Positions 37,143 to 46,711 of a DNA stretch of 64,000 nt are shown piece by piece; position 1 is the stretch's first letter, and each line of letters opens with the position of its first letter. The notes beneath the pieces were generated by a model that was not told the DNA's origin, searched no databases, and saw nothing but the letters and a program-made list of their open reading frames with translations. The stretch spans positions 40,701 to 104,700 of the forward strand of contig JAUXWZ010000076.1 in assembly GCA_030684835.1 (NCBI GenBank), written 5' to 3'. The DNA is from Beijerinckiaceae bacterium (GTDB lineage Bacteria; Pseudomonadota; Alphaproteobacteria; Rhizobiales; Beijerinckiaceae). A program made the position numbers and the translations under genes.

Positions 37143-37544
37143 CTATTTGGGGGGCTCATCTGGCAAACGAGTCCATTCGTCGCTTGATAGCTCCACATCA
37201 CGCGTTCGCACCGTAGGTGAAGGGCGCCGCCAGAGCGCTACGACGCCTAAAATGACAAACAGAAGCCCGAGCGCGTTGGAAATGAATCCGGGCAGGAGCA
37301 GAAGAACAGCCCCTAGGAGGCCGAGAGGGGCTGATCGCCAATTGCTCAAGGCGGCTGGCGATGAAAAATGGAGCATCGCGTTTCTAACAAATTGGCGACC
37401 GCCAAACCTCAAGGTGATAACCCCGGCAGCGATTGAGCCAATCCCGATGAAAAAACCGGCCTTTACAGAAAAAAAGGTAAAGAAGAGAGCGTAGGCTATA
37501 ACCTCAGCCAAAAGCCACGCTGCCAGAAGCGATCGGATCATCAT
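37143..37544 (-). CDS. fxsA: FxsA family membrane protein
   Basis: FxsA is a small cytoplasmic-membrane protein; in Escherichia coli its overproduction relieves F exclusion of phage T7. The 133-residue product has membrane segments near 6-24, 27-45 and a pair around 74-104, with LGAVLLLLPGFISNALGLLF matching the family core. The physiological role is unknown. It shares direction with secB (94-base gap) and diverges from the Tim44-domain gene, as is common in this neighbourhood. Confidence 0.9.
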   Translation of the reverse strand: MMIRSLLAAWLLAEVIAYALFFTFFSVKAGFFIGIGSIAAGVITLRFGGRQFVRNAMLHFSSPAALSNWRSAPLGLLGAVLLLLPGFISNALGLLFVILGVVALWRRPSPTVRTRDVELSSDEWTRLPDEPPK

Positions 37545-37670
37545 TGACTCACATCTCCTCCGTGCGGTCTAGCGTGAGAATGCCCCCACGGGCAGTTGGA
37601 CAGGTTGCCCGGGGACCACATATATAGGTCGTGGCGGCGGGCCGCGGTGAAGCGACGAAACAGGGACCTC

Positions 37671-38372
37671 ATGCAGGAGCCATTCGATATCACAACGATC
37701 ATTTTTGCTCTGCTTGCGGCCTTTGTCGTCTGGAAGCTCCGATCCGTGTTGGGAACGAGAACGGGACATGAGCGTCCTCCGCAAGATCGAACGCGACCCG
37801 AGGGTCCCGATAAGACGAAACCAGAAGGCAAGGTGATTCGCCTCCCTGGCGCGGCCAATGATGCCGGAGTCGGCGCAGCAAGAGCGGACAATTGGGCGCC
37901 TTTTGCGAGTGCGGGTAGCGCGGTCGCAACTGGGTTCGACCAAATTGTGGCGTTGGACGGGGACTTCCGCCCCGCAGAATTCGTTGAAGGCGCAAAGAGC
38001 GCCTATGAAATGATCATCGGAGCTTTCGCTGCTGGTGACCGCACGACTTTGCAGGGCCTTCTTGCAAAGGATGTTTACGAGAGCTTTGCTGCTGCGGTTG
38101 CCGATCGCGAAGCCAGTGGAAACAGCGTCGAGACGACCTTTGTTTCGTTTGACCGAGCCGAGTTCGTCGATGCTCACGTGCGAGGAACAACCGCGAACGT
38201 GACTATGAAGTTCCAGTCCAAGTTGATCACCGCGACCAAGGACAAGAATGGCGTTGTTATTGACGGCAGCACGGATAAGGTTGTCGATATGACTGATATC
38301 TGGACCTTTGCACGTGACTTGACGCTCCGGGATCCAAATTGGCGATTAGTCGCTACGGAAGCGGGAGCTTGA
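37671..38372 (+). CDS. Tim44-domain inner-membrane protein
   Basis: The 233-residue product has one N-terminal membrane anchor (about 7-22, IIFALLAAFVVWKL), a charged linker and a Tim44-like domain (FVEGAKSAYEMIIGAFAAGDRTTLQGLL onward to DIWTFARDLTLRDPNWRLV). Bacterial Tim44-domain proteins such as Caulobacter TimA sit at the membrane with roles that are poorly defined. ATG 37671 has AGGGA 6 bases upstream. It is followed 28 bases later by mltA. Confidence 0.9.
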   Translation: MQEPFDITTIIFALLAAFVVWKLRSVLGTRTGHERPPQDRTRPEGPDKTKPEGKVIRLPGAANDAGVGAARADNWAPFASAGSAVATGFDQIVALDGDFRPAEFVEGAKSAYEMIIGAFAAGDRTTLQGLLAKDVYESFAAAVADREASGNSVETTFVSFDRAEFVDAHVRGTTANVTMKFQSKLITATKDKNGVVIDGSTDKVVDMTDIWTFARDLTLRDPNWRLVATEAGA

Positions 38373-38400
38373 GCGGTCTAGGTTGCCGGGGTAAGGCAAA

Positions 38401-39510
38401 GTGGAATATATAGCCAAGGCTCCAGCAGACTTCGAGACTGTTGAGTTCGACGATTTGCCGGGCAACAGCCTTGATAGTCTGGTGGAGGTTTGGCCCGCCT
38501 TTCGCAAATCCTGCGAACGAGTGATCAGAGACGCATCTGTGCTGCGCACAGCAGCGCAGTCGCCTACTGGACTTGCTGCCAAAGCAGAGCTGGCGCTTCG
38601 CACTCCAAACGCCACTGAATCTGAAATACGAACATATTTCTCCGATCATTTCCGAGCTTTTCGTATACTTCCACGAGCCGGATCAAACCCGCATGCTCAT
38701 GGATTTGTAACGGGCTATTATGAGCCTGAAATCTCCGCCACGCTTGAACAGGCGCCGGATCACACCGAGCCCGTGCTCGGACGTCCTGAAGATTTGCTAA
38801 ACACATCACTGGTGCAAGGGTCAGTCACATACGCATCATCGCGTCTACTGGAGGACGGACGATCGTCTCCCTATTGGAGGCGAGCCGAAATTTCAGCGGG
38901 CAAAAGCGGCGCTCCCGCAATAGCCTGGGTGAGGGATGCGATTGAGCTGTTCATGATTCAGGTCCAAGGCTCCGCCCGCGTTGTGCTCCCGGATGGGACG
39001 TCCAAGAGACTTGTTTACGCCGGCAGGAACGGACACCCCTACGAGTCCATTGGGCGCATTCTCGTCAGCGAAGGGCACGTCCCATTGGCTGACATGTCGC
39101 TGGATGTACTCAAGGATTGGGTTAGGCGCGCCGGCCAGGCGCCGGGTCAGGCCGGGAGGATGTTGCTTTATAGAAACCCGTCTTATGTCTTTTTCAAACT
39201 GGTCGAGGACGTCGACCCGGCAGCCGGGCCCATTGGGGGGGAAGGCGTTCCCCTGACCAAGCTGCGATCACTCGCAATCGACCGCGCCATTTGGGCTTAC
39301 GGACTACCCTTCTGGATGAGTGGGGATCTGCCAATGGAAAACGGCGCCACAGAAAAAGTTCAGAGACTTATGGTAGCTCAGGACACAGGCTCCGCTATTG
39401 TTGGAGCGGCGCGGGGCGACATCTTCTATGGTAGCGGGAATTCTGCCGGCCAGACGGCGGCGCGTGTGCGCCACGTCGTCGACTTGTTTGTCATGATCCC
39501 CAAGGGCTGA
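38401..39510 (+). CDS. mltA: Membrane-bound lytic murein transglycosylase A homologue
   Basis: MltA cleaves peptidoglycan glycan strands forming anhydromuramyl ends. The 369-residue product contains the MltA domain (GFVTGYYEPEI, FMIQVQGSARVVLPDG, YAGRNGHPYESIGRIL) and the 3D domain with its aspartates (AQDTGSAIVGAARGDIFYG). The GTG start is fixed by an in-frame TAA just upstream, yet there is no signal peptide or lipobox, unlike Escherichia coli MltA. Export may use another route, or the true N-terminus may be elsewhere. Confidence 0.92.
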   Translation: MEYIAKAPADFETVEFDDLPGNSLDSLVEVWPAFRKSCERVIRDASVLRTAAQSPTGLAAKAELALRTPNATESEIRTYFSDHFRAFRILPRAGSNPHAHGFVTGYYEPEISATLEQAPDHTEPVLGRPEDLLNTSLVQGSVTYASSRLLEDGRSSPYWRRAEISAGKSGAPAIAWVRDAIELFMIQVQGSARVVLPDGTSKRLVYAGRNGHPYESIGRILVSEGHVPLADMSLDVLKDWVRRAGQAPGQAGRMLLYRNPSYVFFKLVEDVDPAAGPIGGEGVPLTKLRSLAIDRAIWAYGLPFWMSGDLPMENGATEKVQRLMVAQDTGSAIVGAARGDIFYGSGNSAGQTAARVRHVVDLFVMIPKG

Positions 39511-39518
39511 ACAAATCT

Positions 39519-40094
39519 ATGGACGCGATCAAGCGAAAACCAGCGTCAAGACGCAGCCTGGCACGGCATGAGCTTGAACTATGGGTTTCCGTTACCCGCC
39601 ATGTCAGGCCGTTGTTTGGCAAGCGAAACCCGATTGCGCCCGTATCCGATCAAGCCGCCCCTCCAGCGCCTAGCCCTGCGCAGCCGCCAGCCGCAAAGAT
39701 TGCCACTCGCGAGATCAAACCCCTCGTTCCATTGGAACAGGAGACGCTTCGGAAGCTTTCGCGGGGATCTGCCGATCCTGAGGCCAGGATTGACCTCCAT
39801 GGAATGCGGCAAGCCGAGGCCCATTCCCAACTCAAGAGCTTTTTGCATCATCGTCATGCTGTCGGGCTTCGCGTCGTGCTGGTCATAACTGGCAAGGGCG
39901 CCAGCGCCGATCTCGCTTTTCGCCCGGACGAGCGAGGTGTCCTTCGCCGTATGGTTCCTCACTGGTTGGCCGCTCCTGATCTGAGAACGATCGTGCTCGG
40001 ATTTAACGTGGCGGCGCGGCGGCATGGAGGCGAAGGAGCATTTTACGTTCGACTGCGCGCTTCCAATTCGCATCGAATCCATACGCAGCGATGA
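39519..40094 (+). CDS. Smr-domain protein
   Basis: The 191-residue product has a basic N-terminus, a proline/alanine-rich linker (about 45-60) and a C-terminal Smr domain with IDLHGMRQAEAH, VLVITGKG and GGEGAFYVRLR. Smr domains act as nucleases or structure-specific nucleic-acid binders, in mismatch-repair-related or ribosome-rescue settings; the role of this stand-alone form is unknown. It lies 8 bases after mltA and overlaps the next gene by ATGA. Confidence 0.88.
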   Translation: MDAIKRKPASRRSLARHELELWVSVTRHVRPLFGKRNPIAPVSDQAAPPAPSPAQPPAAKIATREIKPLVPLEQETLRKLSRGSADPEARIDLHGMRQAEAHSQLKSFLHHRHAVGLRVVLVITGKGASADLAFRPDERGVLRRMVPHWLAAPDLRTIVLGFNVAARRHGGEGAFYVRLRASNSHRIHTQR

Positions 40095-40462
40095 CGCCAT
40101 TCGGCAAAAAGGTGCGGGAAATGCGCGCGGCGAGGGGAATTGCTCTGAAGGCGATGGCCCACGAGATTGGAGTGTCGCCTGCTTATCTTTCCGCTCTTGA
40201 GCATGGTCATCGTGGTAAACCGACCTGGTACCTGGTTCAGAAGATTGTTTCGTTCTTCAATGTCATATGGGATGAAGCAGAAGATCTTGAACGTCTTGCA
40301 CAAATCTCTGATCCACGCGTGACACTTAACACCGCCGGTCTCAGCCCGGTCGTCACCGAGGCGGCAAACGTCTTCGAGAAAAAGATCAAATCCCTATCAG
40401 AAATTGAGGCTCAAGCGATTCTGGGCATTTTAGCTAAGGTTGATGATCGCTCATCCGCTTGA
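40091..40462 (+). CDS. XRE-family helix-turn-helix regulator
   Basis: The 123-residue product has an N-terminal Cro/CI-type helix-turn-helix (FGKKVREMRAARGIALKAMAHEIGVSPAYLSALEHG, about 4-38) and a short C-terminal helical region. It overlaps the Smr gene by four bases (ATGA), so translation is coupled. Its targets are unknown; tight linkage to mltA and the Smr gene recurs in Hyphomicrobiales and suggests a cell-wall or nucleic-acid-related regulon, but this is inference. Confidence 0.85.
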   Translation: MTPFGKKVREMRAARGIALKAMAHEIGVSPAYLSALEHGHRGKPTWYLVQKIVSFFNVIWDEAEDLERLAQISDPRVTLNTAGLSPVVTEAANVFEKKIKSLSEIEAQAILGILAKVDDRSSA

Positions 40463-40516
40463 CCCATCAAGCTGACAGTGCGACAGACCGGGCGTTTTGA
40501 ACTTTCAGGAGCGGTT

Positions 40517-41518
40517 ATGTCAGATATGCGTTTTGATGTTGTCGGACTCGGCAACGCTATCGTTGACGTCATAGCCCGAACAGAAGACGACTTGCTCGCC
40601 CGCGAGAATTTGAACAAGGGATCGATGACCCTCGTTGATGAATCCCGGGCGGATCAACTTTACGCCGCTATGGGTCCAGCAACGATCATCTCGGGCGGTT
40701 CGGCCGCAAATACGATCGTCGGTGCTGCTTCATTTGGCGTGCGTACGGCTTTTATTGGGAAAGTTCGCAACGACGATGCCGGAAAGGCATTCAGCCATGA
40801 CATTCGCGCGATTGGCGTTCACTTCGCCACAGCGCCAGCGCTCGATGGGGCTGCAACCGCTCGCTGTCTCGTGATGGTGACGCCGGACGGGGAGCGCACG
40901 ATGAACACCTATCTGGGCGCCTGCCAGAATCTGACCTCCGAAGACGTCGATCCCGAATTGATCCGCGCCTCCGGCATTACCTATCTCGAGGGATATCTGT
41001 GGGACCCCCCGGCAGCGAAGCAGGCATTTGTGAAGGCAGCCGAAATCGCTCATGGCGCGGGGCGCAATGTGGCGCTGACCTTGTCGGACTCGTTCTGCGT
41101 TGATCGGTACCGGGATGAATTTCTCGCCTTGATCAGGAATAAGACACTCGATGTGGTCTTCGCCAACCAGCACGAACTGAAATCTCTTTATCAGACGGCC
41201 GATTTGCAAACCGCGATCAACGCCTTTCGCGCCGAAGATATCCTCGGCGTAGTGACATGCTCCGCGGACGGGTCATTGGTCGTGACGCGCGAGGCAACGC
41301 ACGCAGTTCCAGCCCACCCGATTGAGAATCTCGTTGACACCACGGGCGCCGGCGACCTTTTCGCTGCAGGGTTCCTTGCAGGCCTTGCGCGGGGCGTTGA
41401 TTATGTTTCTTGCGCCCGGCTCGGCTCGCTGGCGGCAGCCGAAGTCATCCAGCATGTAGGCGCGAGGCCGCAAAAGCGTCTGTCGGATCTTGCAGCCGAG
41501 GCTGGGCTCGGCGCCTGA
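40517..41518 (+). CDS. PfkB-family kinase, probable adenosine kinase
   Basis: The 333-residue product has both PfkB signatures: SGGSAANTIVGAASFG near 55-70 and the C-terminal DTTGAGDLFAAGFLAGL with the catalytic aspartate. The N-terminal DVVGLGNAIVDVIA and MNTYLGAC blocks fit the alphaproteobacterial adenosine kinase group, which recycles adenosine to AMP and would clear the product of SAH hydrolysis. Sugar-kinase activity is an alternative. ATG 40517 has AGGAG 5 bases upstream. It ends 2 bases from coaA. Confidence 0.88.
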   Translation: MSDMRFDVVGLGNAIVDVIARTEDDLLARENLNKGSMTLVDESRADQLYAAMGPATIISGGSAANTIVGAASFGVRTAFIGKVRNDDAGKAFSHDIRAIGVHFATAPALDGAATARCLVMVTPDGERTMNTYLGACQNLTSEDVDPELIRASGITYLEGYLWDPPAAKQAFVKAAEIAHGAGRNVALTLSDSFCVDRYRDEFLALIRNKTLDVVFANQHELKSLYQTADLQTAINAFRAEDILGVVTCSADGSLVVTREATHAVPAHPIENLVDTTGAGDLFAAGFLAGLARGVDYVSCARLGSLAAAEVIQHVGARPQKRLSDLAAEAGLGA

Positions 41519-41520
41519 GT

Positions 41521-42471
41521 CTAGAGCTTTCGGAGCGCGACTTCTTCAATGCGGTGATCCAGGCCCTTGGTCAAGACAAGGCTGGCCCGTGCTTTGGTCG
41601 GCAGAATATTTTCTTGGAGATTACGCAGATTAATTCGGGTCCAGATGTCGAGAGCAGTTTCCCTCGCCTTTTCATCGCTTAATTCTGCGTATTTCCGAAA
41701 ATAGGACCTGGGGTCGCGAAAGGCTGTCTCTCGCAAACGCATGAAGCGTGAAACGTACCACCTCGCCAGGTCTGTTTCTTTTGCGTGCAGATAGATCGAA
41801 AAATCAAAATAATCAGAAACAAAAGGAATGTCCCGCCCAGGTCTCGAGGGCTGCAGGACATTCAATCCTTCAACGATCAAAATATCGGGATGATCTACAG
41901 CGGTGCTTTTGTCACTCACGACGTCGTACGTCAGATGTGAGTAGACGGGGGCTACGACGTTTCGCTCGCCCGCCTTAACCTGTGACAGAAAGCGAAGAAG
42001 CGCACCTCCGTCGTAGCTTTCTGGAAATCCTTTCTTTTCCATGAGGCCTTCGGCCTCAAGAACCGAGTTCGGAAGAAGAAACCCATCGGTGGTGACAAGC
42101 TGAACCTTTGGCGTGTTCGGCCAGCGAGACATGAGCGCGGTTAGCACGCGCGCGGCGGTGGATTTCCCAACTGCGACAGAACCGGCGATCCCAATGATGT
42201 AGGGAACCTTGCCGTCCTCGGCGCCAAGGAAACGTTGTGTCGCCTTGAAAAGTCCTTGGGTGGCCGCAACATACAGCGCCAAGAGTCGTGACAGCGGCAA
42301 ATAAATAGCAACCACTTCCTCAACGGAAATGGGGTCGTCCATCGATTGTAGCCGAACCAGGTCGTCGACCGTCAGCGTGAGTGGTGTATCTGCCCGCAAT
42401 GCCGCCCAATCCACCCGCGTGAAGCGATGGTATGGCGACAATTCAGCAGGCGTGGTGGCGCGCTCGTCCAT
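41521..42471 (-). CDS. coaA: Pantothenate kinase (type I)
   Basis: CoaA catalyses the first and regulated step of CoA synthesis. The 316-residue product has the family opening [12 protein letters not shown], the P-loop [41 protein letters not shown] and VLQPSRPG. It is the last gene of the leftward hisB-to-coaA run, 21 bases after hisE, an arrangement typical of Hyphomicrobiales. Confidence 0.96.
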   Translation of the reverse strand: MDERATTPAELSPYHRFTRVDWAALRADTPLTLTVDDLVRLQSMDDPISVEEVVAIYLPLSRLLALYVAATQGLFKATQRFLGAEDGKVPYIIGIAGSVAVGKSTAARVLTALMSRWPNTPKVQLVTTDGFLLPNSVLEAEGLMEKKGFPESYDGGALLRFLSQVKAGERNVVAPVYSHLTYDVVSDKSTAVDHPDILIVEGLNVLQPSRPGRDIPFVSDYFDFSIYLHAKETDLARWYVSRFMRLRETAFRDPRSYFRKYAELSDEKARETALDIWTRINLRNLQENILPTKARASLVLTKGLDHRIEEVALRKL

Positions 42472-42492
42472 TTGCGCTCCTGAGTTGAGGGG

Positions 42493-42813
42493 TCAGGACC
42501 CGCGTGAAGCTTTTTCGGCGTGCCCGGATTGAGATGTCCTGCTCTCGAGAATAGCCATAACTCGAGACAAAGGCACGTCAGCACTACGGAGCATCACCAG
42601 CAAATGGTAGAGGACGTCGGCAGCCTCCGCAGCCAGAGCTTCAGAGTCTTTCTCCGTCGAAGCAATGACGGCCTCGATCGCCTCTTCCCCAAACTTTTTG
42701 GCCACTCGTGCGGCCCCCGACTCCAGCAGGGATTTCGTGTAAGACTTAGAAGCGTCTGACCCAACGCGCTCGCCAATAATCCGGTCGAGGTCGCTCAGCG
42801 CGAAATTGGTCAT
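42493..42813 (-). CDS. hisE: Phosphoribosyl-ATP pyrophosphatase
   Basis: HisE hydrolyses phosphoribosyl-ATP to phosphoribosyl-AMP in histidine synthesis. The 106-residue all-alpha MazG-fold protein shows KKFGEEAIEAVIAS and EAADVLYHLLVML with the metal-binding glutamates and aspartate. It is separate from HisI, which is not in the window. It follows hisF by 14 bases. Confidence 0.95.
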   Translation of the reverse strand: MTNFALSDLDRIIGERVGSDASKSYTKSLLESGAARVAKKFGEEAIEAVIASTEKDSEALAAEAADVLYHLLVMLRSADVPLSRVMAILESRTSQSGHAEKASRGS

Positions 42814-42827
42814 CGTTTTCTCCTGAC

Positions 42828-43589
42828 CTAGTCTAGGCGCACCGGTATCCCCGCCCGCGCCATATAATTTTTAGCTTCCCTGATCGAGTATTCGCCGAAA
42901 TGGAAGATGGAAGCCGCCAGAACGGCTGTCGCGTGGCCGTCCCGAACACCTTCCACGAGATGGTCAAGGTTGCCGACGCCGCCAGATGCGATCAGTGGGA
43001 CACTCACCGCGTCTGCGACGGCGCGCGTCAATTCGATATCGAAGCCGGACTTTGTGCCGTCTCTGTCCATCGATGTGAGGAGAATTTCTCCCGCTCCCAG
43101 CGCCACGACTTCCCTCGCATACTGGATAGCGTCGAGACCTGTTGGACGCCGTCCGCCATGGGTGAAAATTTCCCAATGACCAGCGGCCGTCCGCTTTGCA
43201 TCGATTGCAACGACGATGCATTGACTGCCAAATTTCTCGGCAGCTTCACGTACGAAGCCCCGGTCGTTTACCGCGGCCGTCATAATCGAAACCTTGTCCG
43301 CGCCAGCTAGGAGTAGGGTGCGAATGTCCTCGACCGACCGCACGCCGCCGCCGACCGTCAGTGGCATGAAACACGCTTCCGCTGTGCGCTGAACAACATC
43401 AAGGAGAATGCCCCGGTCCTCATGACTGGCGGTGATATCGAGGAAGCAAAGCTCGTCTGCCCCGGCGGCGTCATATGCTATGGCGCAATCGACGGGATCT
43501 CCGGCGTCGCGCAGATTGACAAAGTTCACGCCTTTCACGACCCTGCCATCCTTGACGTCCAAGCAGGGAATAAGCCGCGATTTAAGCAC
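42828..43589 (-). CDS. hisF: Imidazole glycerol phosphate synthase subunit HisF
   Basis: HisF is the cyclase subunit that joins PRFAR and ammonia from HisH into IGP and AICAR. The 253-residue TIM barrel has the catalytic Asp10 in [14 protein letters not shown] and the second aspartate in [14 protein letters not shown] chose GTG 43589, which overlaps the hisA end by 8 bases and has AGGAG 7 bases upstream; a much longer frame to 43727 lies inside hisA and lacks family similarity. Confidence 0.96.
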   Translation of the reverse strand: MLKSRLIPCLDVKDGRVVKGVNFVNLRDAGDPVDCAIAYDAAGADELCFLDITASHEDRGILLDVVQRTAEACFMPLTVGGGVRSVEDIRTLLLAGADKVSIMTAAVNDRGFVREAAEKFGSQCIVVAIDAKRTAAGHWEIFTHGGRRPTGLDAIQYAREVVALGAGEILLTSMDRDGTKSGFDIELTRAVADAVSVPLIASGGVGNLDHLVEGVRDGHATAVLAASIFHFGEYSIREAKNYMARAGIPVRLD

Positions 43590-44331
43590 GTGAGCGCTCC
43601 TGCCGGGCGTCCGCAATGAGCGCGAGCGCCTCAGTAGGATCGAGCCGTCCGTCATAAAGCGCTCGCCCGCTAATCGCGCCAGCAATTTTAACGCAGTCAG
43701 GCTGTAGAAGGCGCTCGACGTCCTCAATGGAGGCTAATCCACCGGATGCGATAACCGGGATTGTCAGAGCTTCCGCGAGAGCCAGGGTCGCTTCGATGTT
43801 CAAGCCCTTAAGGACCCCATCTCGGGCGATATCAGTATAAATGATCGCGCTCACACCAGCGTCCTCGAAGCGACGGGCGAGGTCGAGAGCGGACATTTCG
43901 GACACGCGCGCCCAGCCTTCAACTGCAACGCGTCCATCTCGGGCGTCGATCCCAACGGCGATTTGCCCAGGGTTCAACCTTGCAGCTTCGCGAACAAGGT
44001 CCGGATCACGCACGGCGGCGGTTCCTATGATCACTCGGCGGACTCCCTTTCGAAGCCAGCCATCAATGGTTCGCATGTCGCGAATCCCGCCGCCCAATTG
44101 GACCGGGATATTGATGCTCGCGAGGATTTGCTCCACGGCAAGCGCATTTATCGGCGTGCCAGCGAACGCGCCGTCCAGATCAACGACGTGAAGGTACTCA
44201 AAACCTTGATCTTCAAACGCTTTTGCTTGCGCGGGAGGATCCAGACTGAAGACGGTGGCCTGGGACATGTCTCCGCGGATAAGGCGGACGCATTGGCCCT
44301 CTTTCAGGTCAATAGCAGGAAACAGAATCAC
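43582..44331 (-). CDS. hisA: ProFAR isomerase HisA
   Basis: HisA performs the Amadori rearrangement of ProFAR to PRFAR. The 249-residue TIM barrel has [14 protein letters not shown] with the catalytic Asp, LGGGIRD, and [12 protein letters not shown] with the second Asp. GTG 44331 overlaps the hisH stop as GTGA and has GAGG 8 bases upstream; an alternative GTG at 44340 adds three residues. It sits between hisH and hisF, all tightly coupled. Confidence 0.96.
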   Translation of the reverse strand: MILFPAIDLKEGQCVRLIRGDMSQATVFSLDPPAQAKAFEDQGFEYLHVVDLDGAFAGTPINALAVEQILASINIPVQLGGGIRDMRTIDGWLRKGVRRVIIGTAAVRDPDLVREAARLNPGQIAVGIDARDGRVAVEGWARVSEMSALDLARRFEDAGVSAIIYTDIARDGVLKGLNIEATLALAEALTIPVIASGGLASIEDVERLLQPDCVKIAGAISGRALYDGRLDPTEALALIADARQERSRA

Positions 44332-44984
44332 GGCCGCCACCTCAGAAAATTCGCGATAAAGGCAAGTCCCAGCTTCTGGCTTTTCTCTGGGTGAAACTGG
44401 CTCCCGACGATATTGTCCCGCCCGACAATAGCCGAAACGGGCTCGCCGTAGTCAGTGTCTGCAATGACACAGTCGGCATCCGTGGGTTTCATATGGAAAG
44501 AATGCACGAAGTAGGCGTGCAGCCCATCGCTTCCTGTCGGAATGCCTTTAAGGACCGGGTGGGGGCGCTGGACGCGCAGCGTATTCCAGCCCATGTGCGG
44601 AATTCGGAATTCGGGACCTTTCGGCTCAAGGGCCACGACGTCACCTGCGATCCAGCCAAGACCGTTTGTAATTTCATACTCAAGGCCGCGCTCAGCCATC
44701 AGCTGCATGCCGACGCAAATACCCAAAAAAGGTCGTCCCTTGCGGATGACCGCTTCACAAAGGGCCTCGATCAGACCGTCACGGCTTTCAAGACCACGCC
44801 TGCAATCAGCGAAAGCGCCCACTCCCGGCAACACGATTCTGTCGGCAGCCGCTACCACATTCGGGTCCGCGGTCACCACAATAGGGCCGGTTGAGCCTGC
44901 CTCGTGGGCGGCACGCTCAAAAGCTTTCTGCGCCGAATGCAGGTTTCCAGACCCATAATCAATGATTGCGACTGACAACGTCAT
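44328..44984 (-). CDS. hisH: Imidazole glycerol phosphate synthase subunit HisH
   Basis: HisH is the class I glutaminase that feeds ammonia to HisF. The 218-residue product shows [11 protein letters not shown], the oxyanion strand LPGVGAF, the nucleophile Cys90 in [10 protein letters not shown], and [10 protein letters not shown] with the catalytic His and Glu. It overlaps the DUF2628 gene upstream and hisA downstream by four bases each. Confidence 0.97.
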   Translation of the reverse strand: MTLSVAIIDYGSGNLHSAQKAFERAAHEAGSTGPIVVTADPNVVAAADRIVLPGVGAFADCRRGLESRDGLIEALCEAVIRKGRPFLGICVGMQLMAERGLEYEITNGLGWIAGDVVALEPKGPEFRIPHMGWNTLRVQRPHPVLKGIPTGSDGLHAYFVHSFHMKPTDADCVIADTDYGEPVSAIVGRDNIVGSQFHPEKSQKLGLAFIANFLRWRP

Positions 44985-45421
44985 GTTCCGTTCAAGAAAA
45001 GTCCGATCGCCTCGCCGTTTCGGGGGCCTGGTCGCACATGGAATTCCCGGGGCCTGGCCAAAGCTGGGGCTTGCCGCGCAAGAAAACGAATTTCCGCTTC
45101 ATTCTGATCACGCGCCTCCACAATGTCAGCCAACTGATAGCCGCGCCGCATCAAGGAACGCTGCCGAAAACGAGAAGCCTCCAGCGCCATCAAGCACATA
45201 AAAATGAATACGGCGCCGAGATAATACCCTGGTCCGACCCCCAACATAGCACCACCTGTGACAGTGAGCGCTACACCTCCACACCAGAGGATCGCACCCA
45301 GCCACGCGCGTCGCCAAGCGAACCAGACCGGGCCGAACAAGAGTGCCGGCATCGTAAAGCCTTCCCGCACCAACGACACGCTGGCAGGAGCCTCTTTTAT
45401 GAGGACGCCGTAAATCGCCAT
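44981..45421 (-). CDS. DUF2628 membrane protein in the his operon
   Basis: The 146-residue product has an N-terminal segment [12 protein letters not shown], a tryptophan-rich [12 protein letters not shown] motif and two close membrane segments near 44-82, then a charged C-terminal tail. This matches the DUF2628 family, found in this exact position in many Hyphomicrobiales. Function is unknown. ATG 45421 lies 2 bases after the hisB stop, and its TGA overlaps the hisH start as ATGA, so its translation is coupled to histidine enzymes on both sides. Confidence 0.85.
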   Translation of the reverse strand: MAIYGVLIKEAPASVSLVREGFTMPALLFGPVWFAWRRAWLGAILWCGGVALTVTGGAMLGVGPGYYLGAVFIFMCLMALEASRFRQRSLMRRGYQLADIVEARDQNEAEIRFLARQAPALARPREFHVRPGPRNGEAIGLFLNGT

Positions 45422-45423
45422 GA

Positions 45424-46017
45424 TCAGCCTGACAGCGTGCCCTTGGTGGAGGGGACCTGATTTTGTTGACGCAGATCCATTTCCAAGGCCGCGCGCAGAG
45501 TGCGTGCGACGCCCTTGAAGCATGATTCCGCGATGTGATGCGAGTTGAAGCCGTAGAGAGTTTCTATGTGAAGCGTGAGCCCCGCATTCATCGCAAAAGC
45601 CTGAAAGAACTCACGGACGAGCTGCGTGTCAAAAGCGCCGATCTTCTCGGTCGGAAACTCGGTCCGAAATACAAGGAACGGGCGACCTGAGACGTCGACT
45701 GCGACTCTGGTCAGAGTTTCGTCCATCGGGAGCAGGGTATCCGCATAACGCGAAATTCCCTTCCGATCTCCCAAAGCTGACTTCAGAGCCTGACCAAGGG
45801 CAATGCCGACGTCCTCCACCGTGTGATGGTCATCGATATGCAGATCGCCTTTGGCCGAAACCTCGATGTCGATAAGGCTATGGCGAGCCAATTGATCCAG
45901 CATGTGGTCAAAAAAACCAATGCCCGTCGAAATGGCTGATTGCCCGCCGCCGTCGACGTTTACGGTAACCGAGATTTCGGTTTCGTTGGTTTTCCGCTCA
46001 ACGCCTGCACGTCTCAT
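45424..46017 (-). CDS. hisB: Imidazoleglycerol-phosphate dehydratase
   Basis: HisB dehydrates IGP to imidazole acetol phosphate. The 197-residue product has the Mn-binding motifs [27 protein letters not shown], and the repeat [29 protein letters not shown]. It is the monofunctional form without the phosphatase domain. It heads the leftward histidine operon and is divergent from hslV. An ATG at 46017 is clear. Confidence 0.96.
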   Translation of the reverse strand: MRRAGVERKTNETEISVTVNVDGGGQSAISTGIGFFDHMLDQLARHSLIDIEVSAKGDLHIDDHHTVEDVGIALGQALKSALGDRKGISRYADTLLPMDETLTRVAVDVSGRPFLVFRTEFPTEKIGAFDTQLVREFFQAFAMNAGLTLHIETLYGFNSHHIAESCFKGVARTLRAALEMDLRQQNQVPSTKGTLSG

Positions 46018-46080
46018 CGATGCCTCTTGCGATTACAAGGGGCTTCTAGCAAGCGGCGGCAACCGTGGCTACCCTTCCTG

Positions 46081-46108
46081 CTTGTATGGAGAGTGCGCGC
46101 GCCATAAA
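46081..46108 (+). promoter_or_regulatory. Heat-shock (RpoH) promoter candidate for hslVU
   Basis: CTTGTAT at 46081-46087 resembles the RpoH -35 box, and CGCCATAA at 46100-46107 resembles the -10 box (CCCCATNT), with a 12-base spacer. hslVU is a heat-shock operon in many bacteria, so the context fits. Several mismatches remain, and this is a candidate only. Confidence 0.35.
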
Positions 46109-46144
46109 TGGGCGGTAAGATTACTCTTCCGAGGCGAAACAAAT

Positions 46145-46708
46145 ATGAACAGTTCGAATCCTGGCTGGCACGCGACAACCATCATTATGGTTCGAAAGGG
46201 CGGCCGGGTCGTGGTGGGCGGCGATGGTCAGGTCAGCCTCGGCTCAACCATTGTGAAATCAAGCGCGAAGAAAGTGCGACGGCTTGGCCGGGGCGAAGTT
46301 ATCGCGGGGTTTGCCGGGTCTACGGCTGACGCCTTCACTCTTTTCGAGCGGCTTGAGGCCAAGCTTGAGCAATATCCGCAGCAGCTCACCCGCGCATGTG
46401 TTGAACTGGCCAAAGACTGGCGCACAGACCGTTATCTCCGGCGCCTCGAGGCGATGATGCTGGTTGCAGACCGGCAGGTTGGACTCGTACTGACTGGATC
46501 CGGCGACGTTTTGGAGCCGGAATCAACCGTTGATGGCAGTGTGGCGGCCATCGGTTCAGGCGGGAACTATGCCCTCGCCGCAGCCCGTGCGCTTTTGCCG
46601 TCCGATATGGACGCAGAAGCAGTCGTGCGGCGATCAATGGCGATCGCGGCCGAAATCTGTGTGTATACGAACGCTAATCTCGTCGTTGAAACCATCGAGA
46701 GCACGTGA
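46145..46708 (+). CDS. hslV: ATP-dependent protease peptidase subunit HslV
   Basis: HslV forms the double-hexamer proteolytic core of HslUV. The 187-residue product carries the catalytic threonine as Thr11 in [13 protein letters not shown], followed by [12 protein letters not shown] and [20 protein letters not shown]. Ten residues precede the threonine, so the propeptide must be removed, longer than the single Met in Escherichia coli. ATG 46145 has GAGG about 9 bases upstream. It is followed at once by hslU. Confidence 0.95.
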   Translation: MNSSNPGWHATTIIMVRKGGRVVVGGDGQVSLGSTIVKSSAKKVRRLGRGEVIAGFAGSTADAFTLFERLEAKLEQYPQQLTRACVELAKDWRTDRYLRRLEAMMLVADRQVGLVLTGSGDVLEPESTVDGSVAAIGSGGNYALAAARALLPSDMDAEAVVRRSMAIAAEICVYTNANLVVETIEST

Positions 46709-46711
46709 AGA

